This document shows positions 8,471 through 16,301 of a DNA stretch of 64,000 nt, in pieces. This DNA is from Salaquimonas pukyongi (GTDB lineage: Bacteria > Pseudomonadota > Alphaproteobacteria > Rhizobiales > Rhizobiaceae): contig NZ_CP019044.1 of the NCBI RefSeq assembly GCF_001953055.1, positions 310,001 through 374,000 of the forward strand. Reading direction: 5' to 3'. The position numbers and the translations under genes are program-made. The notes below the pieces were generated by a model. The model had not been told where the DNA came from. It saw only the letters and a list, made by a program, of their open reading frames with translations, and did no database searches. Within the stretch, counting starts at the first letter, position 1. Each line of letters opens with the position of its first letter.

Positions 8471-8824
8471 TCAAATGTGCCTGGGTATCAGTGGCGCAAT
8501 AGTCTTCGCCGAAAACGGCTTGCTCTGTCGCCCCTCGATCATCAGCTTCACGAACATCCGGTAGTTGGGCAGATTTATGAGATCACGGGGCGTGGGGATA
8601 TCTGCCGCCAGTTGATTGGCGAGCAGTCCAGCATCCGTGGCACCGACTCGAAACACCATGAGTGTTCCCACATTGCCGAAAATCGCTTCCAGCACGTCCG
8701 TGGAAAGCTGGGTAGTGTGCTGGTGTGCGAGAACCAGTGCCACGCAGCATTCACGCCGTGCACCGCGCCCGCCGCGGCGGACCTTGCCAAGGTTTTCCCG
8801 CGTGGTTTCAATTGCTTCGCTCAT
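8471..8824 (-). pseudogene. Remnant of a VirD4/TraD/HerA-type DNA-translocating ATPase (C-terminal piece)
   Basis: The 117-residue frame carries the end of a conjugative coupling-protein-like ATPase. VALVLAHQHTTQLSTDVLEA is followed by IFGNVGTLMVFRVGATDAG and later NLPNYRMFVKLMIEGR and a SxPFSAKT-like motif. These correspond to the last third of such motor domains (the LAHQ sensor strand, the FGNVGT strand and the C-terminal strand). The Walker A and B motifs should lie upstream and are absent, and the first 25 residues do not fit the family. I read it as a decayed fragment of a mobile element. Confidence 0.55.
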
Positions 8825-8893
8825 GACACCTTGTCTGCGGAAGCCGGATCTGAAAGGTCAATCCAGATTGTCTTCAGTTCAGTGTACTGATCA

Positions 8894-9075
8894 GGGGCGC
8901 TTTGGCTGTCGGGGTTGTTCTGCCATCGGCAATGACCATGGCAGACCATGCCATGGCGAAGACGGCAGGTTGCGTCCCGAACTGGCCGAAAGCATCGACG
9001 CAACGGACGATGCGACCATGTAGACATTCGACCTGCCAGCCCATTGGGTGCGAATTTCAGCAAGTCCCCCGACCA
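8894..9075 (+). pseudogene. Inverted, internally deleted copy of the peptide-binding-protein gene
   Basis: This stretch is nearly identical to part of the gene at 9170-10774 but lies on the opposite strand. 8894-8963 matches the signal-peptide region (around plus-strand 10630-10697), encoding GVVLPSAMTMADHAMA. It then jumps at a shared GGCGA to match the region encoding EDGKLRPELAESID (plus-strand about 10440-10495). About 143 bases are missing, which shifts the frame. A TGG codon has become TAG at about 9019, and similarity fades by about 9075. The copy cannot be functional. Confidence 0.75.
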
Positions 9076-9112
9076 TGGTTTTCGGCCTGGGCTGACCTGA
9101 GGTTCTTCACCT

Positions 9113-9144
9113 CAAGCAAAAGGCGGCGCATTCCTGCGCCGCCT
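9113..9144 (-). terminator. Intrinsic terminator of the peptide-binding-protein gene
   Basis: On the minus strand a perfect 10-bp stem (AGGCGGCGCA / TGCGCCGCCT, loop GGAA; plus-strand 9121-9144) is followed by TTTGCTT. It lies 25 bases beyond the stop codon at 9170, the expected place and shape for a Rho-independent terminator. Confidence 0.75.
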
Positions 9145-9169
9145 CCCGATATTCTTGCCGATGGAATGA

Positions 9170-10774
9170 TCAGGCGTTGAGCCACCAGCGCTCGTGAGCC
9201 TTGTTGCCATCCATCTCCCAGTTGGCGGCCACGTTTTCGCTGTGACCGACCTGTTTGGAAAGGCCCATGATATGGTTGGCGAACATCGGGATAAGCGCTC
9301 CGCCATCGTCGCGCAGGATTTCCTGCGTTTCCTTGTACATGGCAGCACGCTTTGACTCATCGAGTTCGGCGCGGGCCTGCTTGACCAGTTCGTTGAAGCG
9401 GTCGCAGGCTTCGCCGGTACGCCAGTCCGTATCGTTCCACTCGGTGTCGTTGACGTAGGCCGAAGCATACATCCAGTCCGAGGTCGGGCGGCCGCCCCAG
9501 TAGCAGGCACACCAGGGTTTCTTGTTCCACACATTGGACCAATAGCCGTCTTTCGGCTCACGAACCACTTCGATGTCGATGCCGGCCTGTTTGGCGGACG
9601 CAGCGATGAGCTGGGCTGCATCGACAGCGCCTGCAAAGGCGGCGTCGGAAGCAGAAAGCTGGATCGTTCCGCTGTGACCCGATTTCTTGTAGTGTTCTGC
9701 GGCCTTGTCGGCGTCGAACTCACGCTGCGGCAATTCTGCATGGAAGCTGGTTGCCGGAGAAATCGGCGTGTCGTTGCCGAGGGCACCGTGGCCGAGCAGG
9801 ATTTTGTCGACAAGTTCCTGGCGGTTGACGGCAAGCTTGAGCGCCATGCGCAGATCGTAATTGTCGAACGGCGCCGCCGTTACGCGCATCGGGAACGTGT
9901 AATGCAGCGTACCCGTTTTCTCCAGAATTGCGACATTCGGATTGCGGGCGAGAAGCGACACGGTCTTGGGATCGACGCGGTCGATCGCATGCACCTCGCC
10001 GTTCATCAGCGCATTCTGGCGGGCGGTCACGTCGAGCAGCGAGATCATCTCGATACTGTCGGCATGGGCTGCGTTTTCCTTGAAATAGTTCGGATTGCGC
10101 TTGGCAACGACGCGTACACCGGGTTCGAAATTCTCGATGATGTATCCGCCGGTGCCGATGCCCGAGGTCGGGTCGATCTTGCCGTCCTCTGAAGGCATGA
10201 TCACCAGGTGATAGTCGCTGGCGATGTAGGGGAAGTCGGCGTTCGGCGCATCCAGTGTAAAGGTCACGCTGTTTCCGTCTGCCTTGATATCCTTGATCGC
10301 CGTCAACAGTCCTTTGGCCGCCGACTTTGAATCTTCACCGCGGTGATGATTGAAGGAAGCAACCACATCCTCGCCGGTCAGGGACTTGCCGTTGTGAAAT
10401 TCCACGCCAGGGCGCAGGTTGAAAGTCCACATGGTCGCATCGTCCGATGCGTCAATGCTTTCGGCCAGCTCGGGACGCAACTTGCCGTCTTCGCCGACCT
10501 CGGTAAGGTGGTTTCCGTACACATAGCCGGTCGCGGTCATGAAGCCGTTTTCATAGGTGCCGGGGTCCAGCGAGTCGGTCGTCGAGCCATGGCCTTTACC
10601 GATTTTCAGATGGCCGCCCTTGTTGGCTGTCATCGCCATGGCATGGTCTGCCATGGTCATTGCCGATGGCAGAACAACCCCGGCAGCCAAAGCGCCCATG
10701 ATGAACTGGCGCCGGTCGATCTGACCTGCCGTCAGCATGGCAGCCTGCCGTTTTAGATAGGTTTGCTTCTTCAT
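9170..10774 (-). CDS. Peptide/dipeptide ABC transporter substrate-binding protein (family 5)
   Basis: The 534-residue periplasmic protein would bind peptides or related solutes and deliver them to the permeases at 11218-13187. The start at 10774 has an excellent AAGGAGG 9 bases upstream. The N-terminus carries DRRQFIMGALAAGVVLPSAM, a Tat-like twin-arginine signal. The mature part shows the SBP_bac_5 features: LRPELAESIDASDDATMWTF, FHNGKSLTGEDV and the ANRQE-like segment KLAVNRQELVDKILL. The gene points away from its transporter genes, which is unusual since these are normally in one operon. A decayed inverted copy of part of it lies at 8894-9075. Exact ligand unknown. Confidence 0.92.
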   Translation of the reverse strand: MKKQTYLKRQAAMLTAGQIDRRQFIMGALAAGVVLPSAMTMADHAMAMTANKGGHLKIGKGHGSTTDSLDPGTYENGFMTATGYVYGNHLTEVGEDGKLRPELAESIDASDDATMWTFNLRPGVEFHNGKSLTGEDVVASFNHHRGEDSKSAAKGLLTAIKDIKADGNSVTFTLDAPNADFPYIASDYHLVIMPSEDGKIDPTSGIGTGGYIIENFEPGVRVVAKRNPNYFKENAAHADSIEMISLLDVTARQNALMNGEVHAIDRVDPKTVSLLARNPNVAILEKTGTLHYTFPMRVTAAPFDNYDLRMALKLAVNRQELVDKILLGHGALGNDTPISPATSFHAELPQREFDADKAAEHYKKSGHSGTIQLSASDAAFAGAVDAAQLIAASAKQAGIDIEVVREPKDGYWSNVWNKKPWCACYWGGRPTSDWMYASAYVNDTEWNDTDWRTGEACDRFNELVKQARAELDESKRAAMYKETQEILRDDGGALIPMFANHIMGLSKQVGHSENVAANWEMDGNKAHERWWLNA

Positions 10775-11217
10775 ATGGTGTTTCCTCCTTGTGACATTCA
10801 CCATTGATCCGGTAGGGCAAACATCGCCTGCCAAACACCGAACGTTCCTGACATCCCAGCCAATTCCGTGCGTTTCGTCAAGGTCGGGCTGGTTGTGCGG
10901 GCCGTTTCCTCCCGGCGCTGGCCGGATGTTGAGATGCAACCAACTCCACCCGGTCACGACTGTTTGTACGCCAGAACCCTGGATGATACGCTCCAGCCTG
11001 CTGCCAGTTTATGTCGTTATTTGAACATCTTTATGACGCTTCCAAAATTTGCGGGCGTTACTGGACGCATGTGTCCACATATCCACAACCTTTCCAAAAG
11101 CCCTTTACATCGGGCAAGTTGGCTGTCTACCTTACGAAACGGAGGAGGCGCCCTTGGACTTGGCAAGCTGTTTCAGCAGTGCCGGAAAGGGGCGTAAACA
11201 TAATCGGGAGGAATGGC
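10775..11217 (+). promoter_or_regulatory. Divergent control region between binding protein and permease
   Basis: This 443-base gap separates the leftward binding-protein gene from the rightward permease genes and must contain both promoters. I see the AAGGAGG of the leftward gene at its left end and GGGAGG (11206-11211) of the rightward gene at its right end. There is no convincing palindrome or RNA gene. A long frame running in from 11011 is only an upstream extension of the permease frame and does not look like protein. Confidence 0.4.
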
Positions 11218-12198
11218 GTGCATCCTGTCTTGGTGACGGTCTTGCAGCGGTTGGCGCTGGGTTTTGTTACCCTGTTCTTTGTCTCCCTCATCATTTTTTC
11301 ATCGATAGAACTTCTGCCCGGTGATTTCGGTGAAGCGGTCCTTGGCCAGGCCGCTACGGAAGACACCGTCGCAGCCTTCCGCAAGGAGCTTGGCCTGGAT
11401 AAGCCGGCATGGCTGCGCTATGTCGACTGGATCACTTCTGCGGTGCAGGGCGATTTTGGAACATCCTTTTCCGGCCGGGCTGCTTCCGGTGTTGATCGTT
11501 CCCGCGAAGTGGTCGATCTGGTGGCGCCGCGGCTTTGGAACACGCTTTTCCTCGCCGGCTATGCGGCCGTCATTTCCGTGCCCCTGGCGCTGTTCCTGGG
11601 AATTACCGCTGCGCTCTACCGCAATTCCCTCTATGACCGTTTCGTCAATGCAGCGACGCTGACGACGATTTCCACCCCGGAATTCTTCGTTGCCTATATC
11701 CTGATCCTGCTGCTTGCCTCGCTCAATCCATGGTTTCCCTCGCTGGCAAACGTGACTGCCGACACGCCGTTTTGGGAGCGCGTTTACCGGGCCTCGCTTC
11801 CCGCCCTGACGCTCACCCTGGTGATTGTGGCCCATATGATGCGCATGACGCGCGCAGCCATTATCGCCTTGTTGGCGAGCCCCTATATCGAGATGGCCAA
11901 GCTGAAAGGTGTTTCCGCATCACAGGTCATCCTCAGGCACGCCCTGCCCAATGCCTGGGCGCCGATTGCGACCGTTATTGCTTTCAACCTTGCTTATCTC
12001 GTTGTTGGCGTCGTGGTGGTTGAAGTGGTCTTTGTCTATCCGGGTATCGGCCAGTTGATGGTCGATGCGGTGACCACGCGCGACATACCGGTCGTTCAGG
12101 CCTGCGCCCTGATTTTTGCGGCAACCTACATCATTTTGAACCTGATCGCCGATATCATCGGCATCGTAACCAATCCGAGGCTTTTGCATCCGCGATGA
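11218..12198 (+). CDS. Peptide ABC transporter permease (DppB/OppB-like)
   Basis: This is the first inner-membrane subunit of the peptide importer. I chose the GTG at 11218 (326 residues), 6 bases after GGGAGG, because it gives the family-typical short N-terminus before the first helix (about residues 7-30). A periplasmic loop with ELLPGDFGEAVLGQAATEDT, five further helices and the EAA loop (PYIEMAKLKGVSASQVILRH) that docks on the ATPase are all present. The stop overlaps the next start by ATGA. Confidence 0.93.
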   Translation: MHPVLVTVLQRLALGFVTLFFVSLIIFSSIELLPGDFGEAVLGQAATEDTVAAFRKELGLDKPAWLRYVDWITSAVQGDFGTSFSGRAASGVDRSREVVDLVAPRLWNTLFLAGYAAVISVPLALFLGITAALYRNSLYDRFVNAATLTTISTPEFFVAYILILLLASLNPWFPSLANVTADTPFWERVYRASLPALTLTLVIVAHMMRMTRAAIIALLASPYIEMAKLKGVSASQVILRHALPNAWAPIATVIAFNLAYLVVGVVVVEVVFVYPGIGQLMVDAVTTRDIPVVQACALIFAATYIILNLIADIIGIVTNPRLLHPR

Positions 12199-13187
12199 GT
12201 GGCAAGAACACACCAAAAGACGAGTTTGCCGCTTCCGATGCACAGGAAGAGTCGTTCCAGCTCTCTGCGGAGCCTGCCGGAGAGGGTTATTCGGCGGCGG
12301 CGGAAGTTGGCGCGGTGCGCAAGCGCCGCACCCGGCTGGAGCGCATCTGGATCGAGTTGAAAAAGGCACCGCTCACCGCCTGGTTCGGCTTGATCGTTAT
12401 CTTCATCTACTGTTTCGTGGCCCTGTTTGCACCGATCATCGCGCCTTATGGAGAGGCAGCGGTATTCCCGGTTCCCTATGCGCCATGGGGCAGCGAACAT
12501 GTGTTCGGCACCGATCAGATTGGCCGTGACGTATTCTCCCGGCTGATCTACGGCGCCCGCAACACGATGGGTATTGCGCTCGTCACCACCTTTCTTTCGT
12601 TCCTGATTGGCGGCGGGCTCGGTCTGATGGCTGCGATCAACCGTTCCTGGCTCGATCAGTTGATCAGCCGGGCAGTTGACGTTCTCATGGCCATTCCCAG
12701 CCTGATTTTCGCCCTGATGCTGCTGTCGATCTTTGGCTCCACGGTCTGGAGCCTGATCGGCATTATCGCCGTGCTCGATTCAACCCGGGTTTTCCGCCTT
12801 ACCCGGTCGGTCGCCGTCAATGTGGTGGTGATGGACTATGTCGAGGCGGCACGGTTGCGCGGCGAGGGCCTGGGCTGGGTCATGCGCAGGGAAATCCTGC
12901 CCAACATCATGCCGCCGCTGGTGGCCGAATTCGGTTTGCGGTTCTGCTTCGTCTTCCTCACGATTGCCGCGCTTTCCTTCCTTGGTGTGGGCATTCAGCC
13001 GCCAACCGCCGACTGGGGTTCGATGGTGCGCGACAACGCTTCCCTCATTCAATTTGCCCAGTATGACATGACGGCGGCGTTAACGCCCCTGCTGCCTGCT
13101 GCAGCCATCGCCTTGCTGACCATTGCCGTCAACTTCGTTGTTGACTGGTTCCTGCACAAGACAAGTGGATTGCGCGATGACCACTAA
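12195..13187 (+). CDS. Peptide ABC transporter permease (DppC/OppC-like)
   Basis: This is the second permease subunit, 330 residues, starting in an ATGA overlap with the first. A cytoplasmic N-terminus of about 60 residues, rich in Ala/Glu/Arg, precedes the first helix (about 63-85). The OppC-type motif GTDQIGRDVFSRLIYGARNT follows and the EAA loop is DYVEAARLRGEGLGWVMRRE. The C-terminal region LGVGIQPPTADWGSMVRDN is classic for DppC. The N-terminal extension is longer than in E. coli DppC, as in many alphaproteobacteria. Confidence 0.93.
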   Translation: MSGKNTPKDEFAASDAQEESFQLSAEPAGEGYSAAAEVGAVRKRRTRLERIWIELKKAPLTAWFGLIVIFIYCFVALFAPIIAPYGEAAVFPVPYAPWGSEHVFGTDQIGRDVFSRLIYGARNTMGIALVTTFLSFLIGGGLGLMAAINRSWLDQLISRAVDVLMAIPSLIFALMLLSIFGSTVWSLIGIIAVLDSTRVFRLTRSVAVNVVVMDYVEAARLRGEGLGWVMRREILPNIMPPLVAEFGLRFCFVFLTIAALSFLGVGIQPPTADWGSMVRDNASLIQFAQYDMTAALTPLLPAAAIALLTIAVNFVVDWFLHKTSGLRDDH

Positions 13188-14829
13188 GACCAAGACCGCC
13201 GGCAAGAAGACCAAGGCCAGTAAAAAGGGCGATATCCTGGTGGAGATGCGGGACATCCGCATCGACGGCTTCTCCGACGAACGCTGGCACGAAATCATCA
13301 AGGGTGTGGACCTGACCCTGCGCCGCGGCGAGGTAATGGGTCTGATCGGCGAATCGGGAGCCGGCAAATCCACCCTGGGGAAGGCCGCCATGGGCTATAC
13401 CCAGCCGGGCTGCAAGCTCGTGGGCGGCTCCATAAAGTTCGACGGGATCGATCTGGTAAAAGCCAGTGAAGCTGAAAAGCGCAGGCTTTGGGGCTCCCGC
13501 ATTGCCTATGTGGCGCAATCTGCAGCGGCAGCCTTCAACCCGGCACACCGGCTGATTGACCAGACGGTCGAAGCCACCATTGGCCACAATGTGCAGCCCA
13601 GTGACAAGGCCCGCTCCGACGCGATCGAGCTGTATGAAGCCCTGCAATTGCCATCGCCCGATACCATTGGCGAGCGATACCCGCACCAGGTTTCAGGCGG
13701 GCAGTTGCAGCGCGTGATGACCGCCATGGCCATGTCCCCGCGCCCGGACTTGATCATTTTCGATGAGCCGACAACCGCCCTTGATGTGACCACCCAGGTC
13801 GAGGTGTTGATGGCGATGCGCAACATCGTCGAGCAGTTCAATACGGCAGCCATCTACATCACCCACGATCTTGCGGTCGTGGCCCAGATGGCCGACTTCA
13901 TCAAGGTGCTGCGGTACGGTGAGGAAGTTGAACAGGCTGAAACCCGCAAAATGCTGACAAAGCCGGAAATGCCCTACACCAAATCCCTGTGGGCGGTCCG
14001 GTCGATCGAAAAACCGGAAGATATTTCCAACGACATTGCGCTTGAGATCAAGAATGTCGATGCGGCCTATGGCGGCACGGTCAAGGTGTTGCATGATGTA
14101 TCCATCAAGATACCGCGTGGCCGCACCGTTGCGGTCGTCGGCGAGTCCGGATCGGGCAAGTCGACAACAGCACGGGTCATCACCGGGCTGTTGCCACCAT
14201 CAGCAGGCGAAGTGCTGTTCAATGGCGAACCCTTGCCGGGCGCCCTGAAGGACCGCAATCGTGACCAGTTGCGCCGAATCCAGATGATCTACCAGATGGC
14301 CGATACCGCCATGAACCCGCGCCAGACCGTTGGCGAAATCATTGGCCGCCCCGTTGAATTTTATCTCGGCAAACGCGGCAAGGATGTTGAAAAGCGGGTG
14401 ATCGAACTGCTCAACCTGATTGAGCTCGACGAGACTTTCATCGACCGCCTGCCGGGCGAACTCTCGGGCGGCCAGAAGCAGCGCATATGCATCGCCAGGG
14501 CGCTTGCTGCCGAGCCTGAACTGATCATTTGCGACGAGGTTACCTCGGCACTGGACCAGATCGTCCAGGAAGGCATCCTGAAGCTCCTGCTGCGCCTGCA
14601 GAAGGAGTTCAACATCACCTATCTTTTCATTACCCATGACATCGCGACGGTTAAGGCGATTTCCGACGAGATCGTCGTGATGTTCCAGGGCAAGGTGGTT
14701 GAGCAGGGGCCGAAAAGCGAGATTCTCTCCCCGCCCCACCCCGATTACACCGAGCTTCTGTTGTCGTCGGTTCCCGAGATGGACCCTGACTGGCTGGACG
14801 GACTGGCCGGAAGCAGGGCTGCCGGTTAA
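13177..14829 (+). CDS. Peptide ABC transporter fused double ATPase (DppD-DppF-like)
   Basis: The 550-residue cytoplasmic protein carries two complete ABC domains in one chain. The first has Walker [10 protein letters not shown], signature VSGGQLQRV and Walker B LIIFDEP. The second has Walker [10 protein letters not shown], signature LSGGQKQRI and Walker B LIICDE. A Lys/Thr-rich N-terminal tail precedes the first domain. The start at 13177 overlaps the permease end by 11 bases. In the second domain the D-loop region reads SALDQIVQ, where SALDVSVQ is usual. It powers the importer formed with the two permeases. Confidence 0.94.
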   Translation: MTTKTKTAGKKTKASKKGDILVEMRDIRIDGFSDERWHEIIKGVDLTLRRGEVMGLIGESGAGKSTLGKAAMGYTQPGCKLVGGSIKFDGIDLVKASEAEKRRLWGSRIAYVAQSAAAAFNPAHRLIDQTVEATIGHNVQPSDKARSDAIELYEALQLPSPDTIGERYPHQVSGGQLQRVMTAMAMSPRPDLIIFDEPTTALDVTTQVEVLMAMRNIVEQFNTAAIYITHDLAVVAQMADFIKVLRYGEEVEQAETRKMLTKPEMPYTKSLWAVRSIEKPEDISNDIALEIKNVDAAYGGTVKVLHDVSIKIPRGRTVAVVGESGSGKSTTARVITGLLPPSAGEVLFNGEPLPGALKDRNRDQLRRIQMIYQMADTAMNPRQTVGEIIGRPVEFYLGKRGKDVEKRVIELLNLIELDETFIDRLPGELSGGQKQRICIARALAAEPELIICDEVTSALDQIVQEGILKLLLRLQKEFNITYLFITHDIATVKAISDEIVVMFQGKVVEQGPKSEILSPPHPDYTELLLSSVPEMDPDWLDGLAGSRAAG

Positions 14830-14945
14830 GGGGTTTCGGGTTAAGAATTCCTTTCCAACTTCCCCATATGCAGCGGCTGAAATTGCCGGTTCCTTAACGT
14901 TTTTTCGCTAGATTTCCGCCTGACATTCAAAACAGGCGGCTGGAA

Positions 14946-16202
14946 GTGTTTAAATTTCTCAGGTCTTTCTTGAATTGCCGGCGGGGCAACTTTGCCACCA
15001 CCCTTGGAATTGCCGCGGTGCCGTTGATGCTCGTGACCGGCGGTGCGGTGGACTATACCATGATGCAGCACGCAGAAGGTGCGCTGCAGGAAGTGGCCGA
15101 CGGCGCTGCACTGGTTGGCGTCAAGGAACTCGCCATTGCAGGCACGTCAAGGAAAACGGCCGAGAACGTAGCCAAAAACTATGCCAACACCACAGTTTTC
15201 GGAAAACTGAGTCTTGCAGATGGTGACGGCTCGGTCACCGTTGGCGCAAGCGCTTCCGCCGACAGGGAACTCACCGTTTCCATGGCGTATTACTGGACGC
15301 CCATGCTGCTCCATTTCATCAAGCCAGATGCCTTGCCGCTGAAGGTCAATGCCACGGCAAAGCTGACCGGCAAGGAGAGCATCTGCGTTGTGGCCCTGGA
15401 TCCGTCTTCCAGCGGCGCCCTGTCGCTTTCCGGTAAATCCTCCGTGAATGCGGATGGTTGCTCGGTCTACTCGAACTCAAAATCCAGCGACGGGATTTCC
15501 CTGGTCAAGGGCGCGTCCCTTTCTGCCGAAAGCTCTTATTCGAGCGGCGGTTATGACGGTCCGCTCGAAGCCTTTGACCCTCGCCCGATCACCGACAGCC
15601 CCCAATTGACTGATCCTCTTGCAAGCCGCAAGCAACCCAAGCCCGGCAACTGCAAGGCCCACAATCTGAAGGTTACCGCCGGCGTTGTCACCCTATCGCC
15701 GGGCACCTATTGCGGCGGCATCGATATTGGGGGGCTGGCGCAGGTGGTTCTGCTGCCTGGCACCTATACCATCAAGGACGGTCCGTTGATTGTTGAGGGT
15801 GACGCTTCCATGATCGGCAAATATGTCGGCATCTCGCTTGTGGGTGAGTCATCCACCTTCCACTTTGGTACTTCCACCCAGGTTCATCTGACTGCGCCAA
15901 AGTCCGGCGCTCTGGCGGGCATTTTGTTTTTTGAAGATCGCAATACATCCAAAAACCGGCTGTTCCAGATCAAGAGCAAGGATGCCGAGCGGTTCGAAGG
16001 CACGATTTACCTTGCCAACGGAAAACTGTTCATCGACAAGGAAAGCCGGTTGGGACTTGCATCCAACTGGACGGCTATCATCGCCAACAGAATAGAAATC
16101 GGTGTGGGCCCCAACGTTCAGATCAACTCCGACTACGCCAAGTCGGACATTCCGGTCCCCAACGGCGTTGGCCCCAATGCCTCAGCACATCTGATGCGCT
16201 GA
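14946..16202 (+). CDS. TadE/TadG-like Flp pilus-type membrane protein
   Basis: The 418-residue protein starts at a GTG. A short basic tail (FLNCRRGNFATTLGIAAVPL) leads into one hydrophobic helix at about residues 17-37 and a helical stretch (GAVDYTMMQHAEGALQEVAD), the hallmark of the TadE/TadG pseudopilin-like N-terminus. The rest is predicted to lie outside the membrane and is Ser/Gly/Asn-rich with regular strand patterns (LSLSGKSSVNADGCSVYSNS), consistent with a beta-helix. No tad/flp pilus genes are nearby, so it is an isolated copy. It may act in adhesion or envelope structure; function is inferred only from family. Confidence 0.8.
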   Translation: MFKFLRSFLNCRRGNFATTLGIAAVPLMLVTGGAVDYTMMQHAEGALQEVADGAALVGVKELAIAGTSRKTAENVAKNYANTTVFGKLSLADGDGSVTVGASASADRELTVSMAYYWTPMLLHFIKPDALPLKVNATAKLTGKESICVVALDPSSSGALSLSGKSSVNADGCSVYSNSKSSDGISLVKGASLSAESSYSSGGYDGPLEAFDPRPITDSPQLTDPLASRKQPKPGNCKAHNLKVTAGVVTLSPGTYCGGIDIGGLAQVVLLPGTYTIKDGPLIVEGDASMIGKYVGISLVGESSTFHFGTSTQVHLTAPKSGALAGILFFEDRNTSKNRLFQIKSKDAERFEGTIYLANGKLFIDKESRLGLASNWTAIIANRIEIGVGPNVQINSDYAKSDIPVPNGVGPNASAHLMR

Positions 16203-16301
16203 CTCTCAAGACCTCGGACCACTGTTCCGGCGCAACCGTTTGTTCACCATTTCTTACGGTTTGCATGCGACATTTCGGTGGTGGCGCATTCGAGGGTCCC
16301 C

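Noticed and set aside
7281-9170. A second copy of the tRNA-Arg 3' end marking an attachment site
   Set aside because: I looked for the GAATCTCTTCGGGTGCGCCA end by eye to the right of the tRNA and found no convincing repeat.
11011-11217. Extended N-terminus of the first peptide permease beginning at 11011
   Set aside because: The extra residues are rich in Arg/Cys/Pro and unlike the family. GTG 11218 has a well-placed GGGAGG and gives the normal start.
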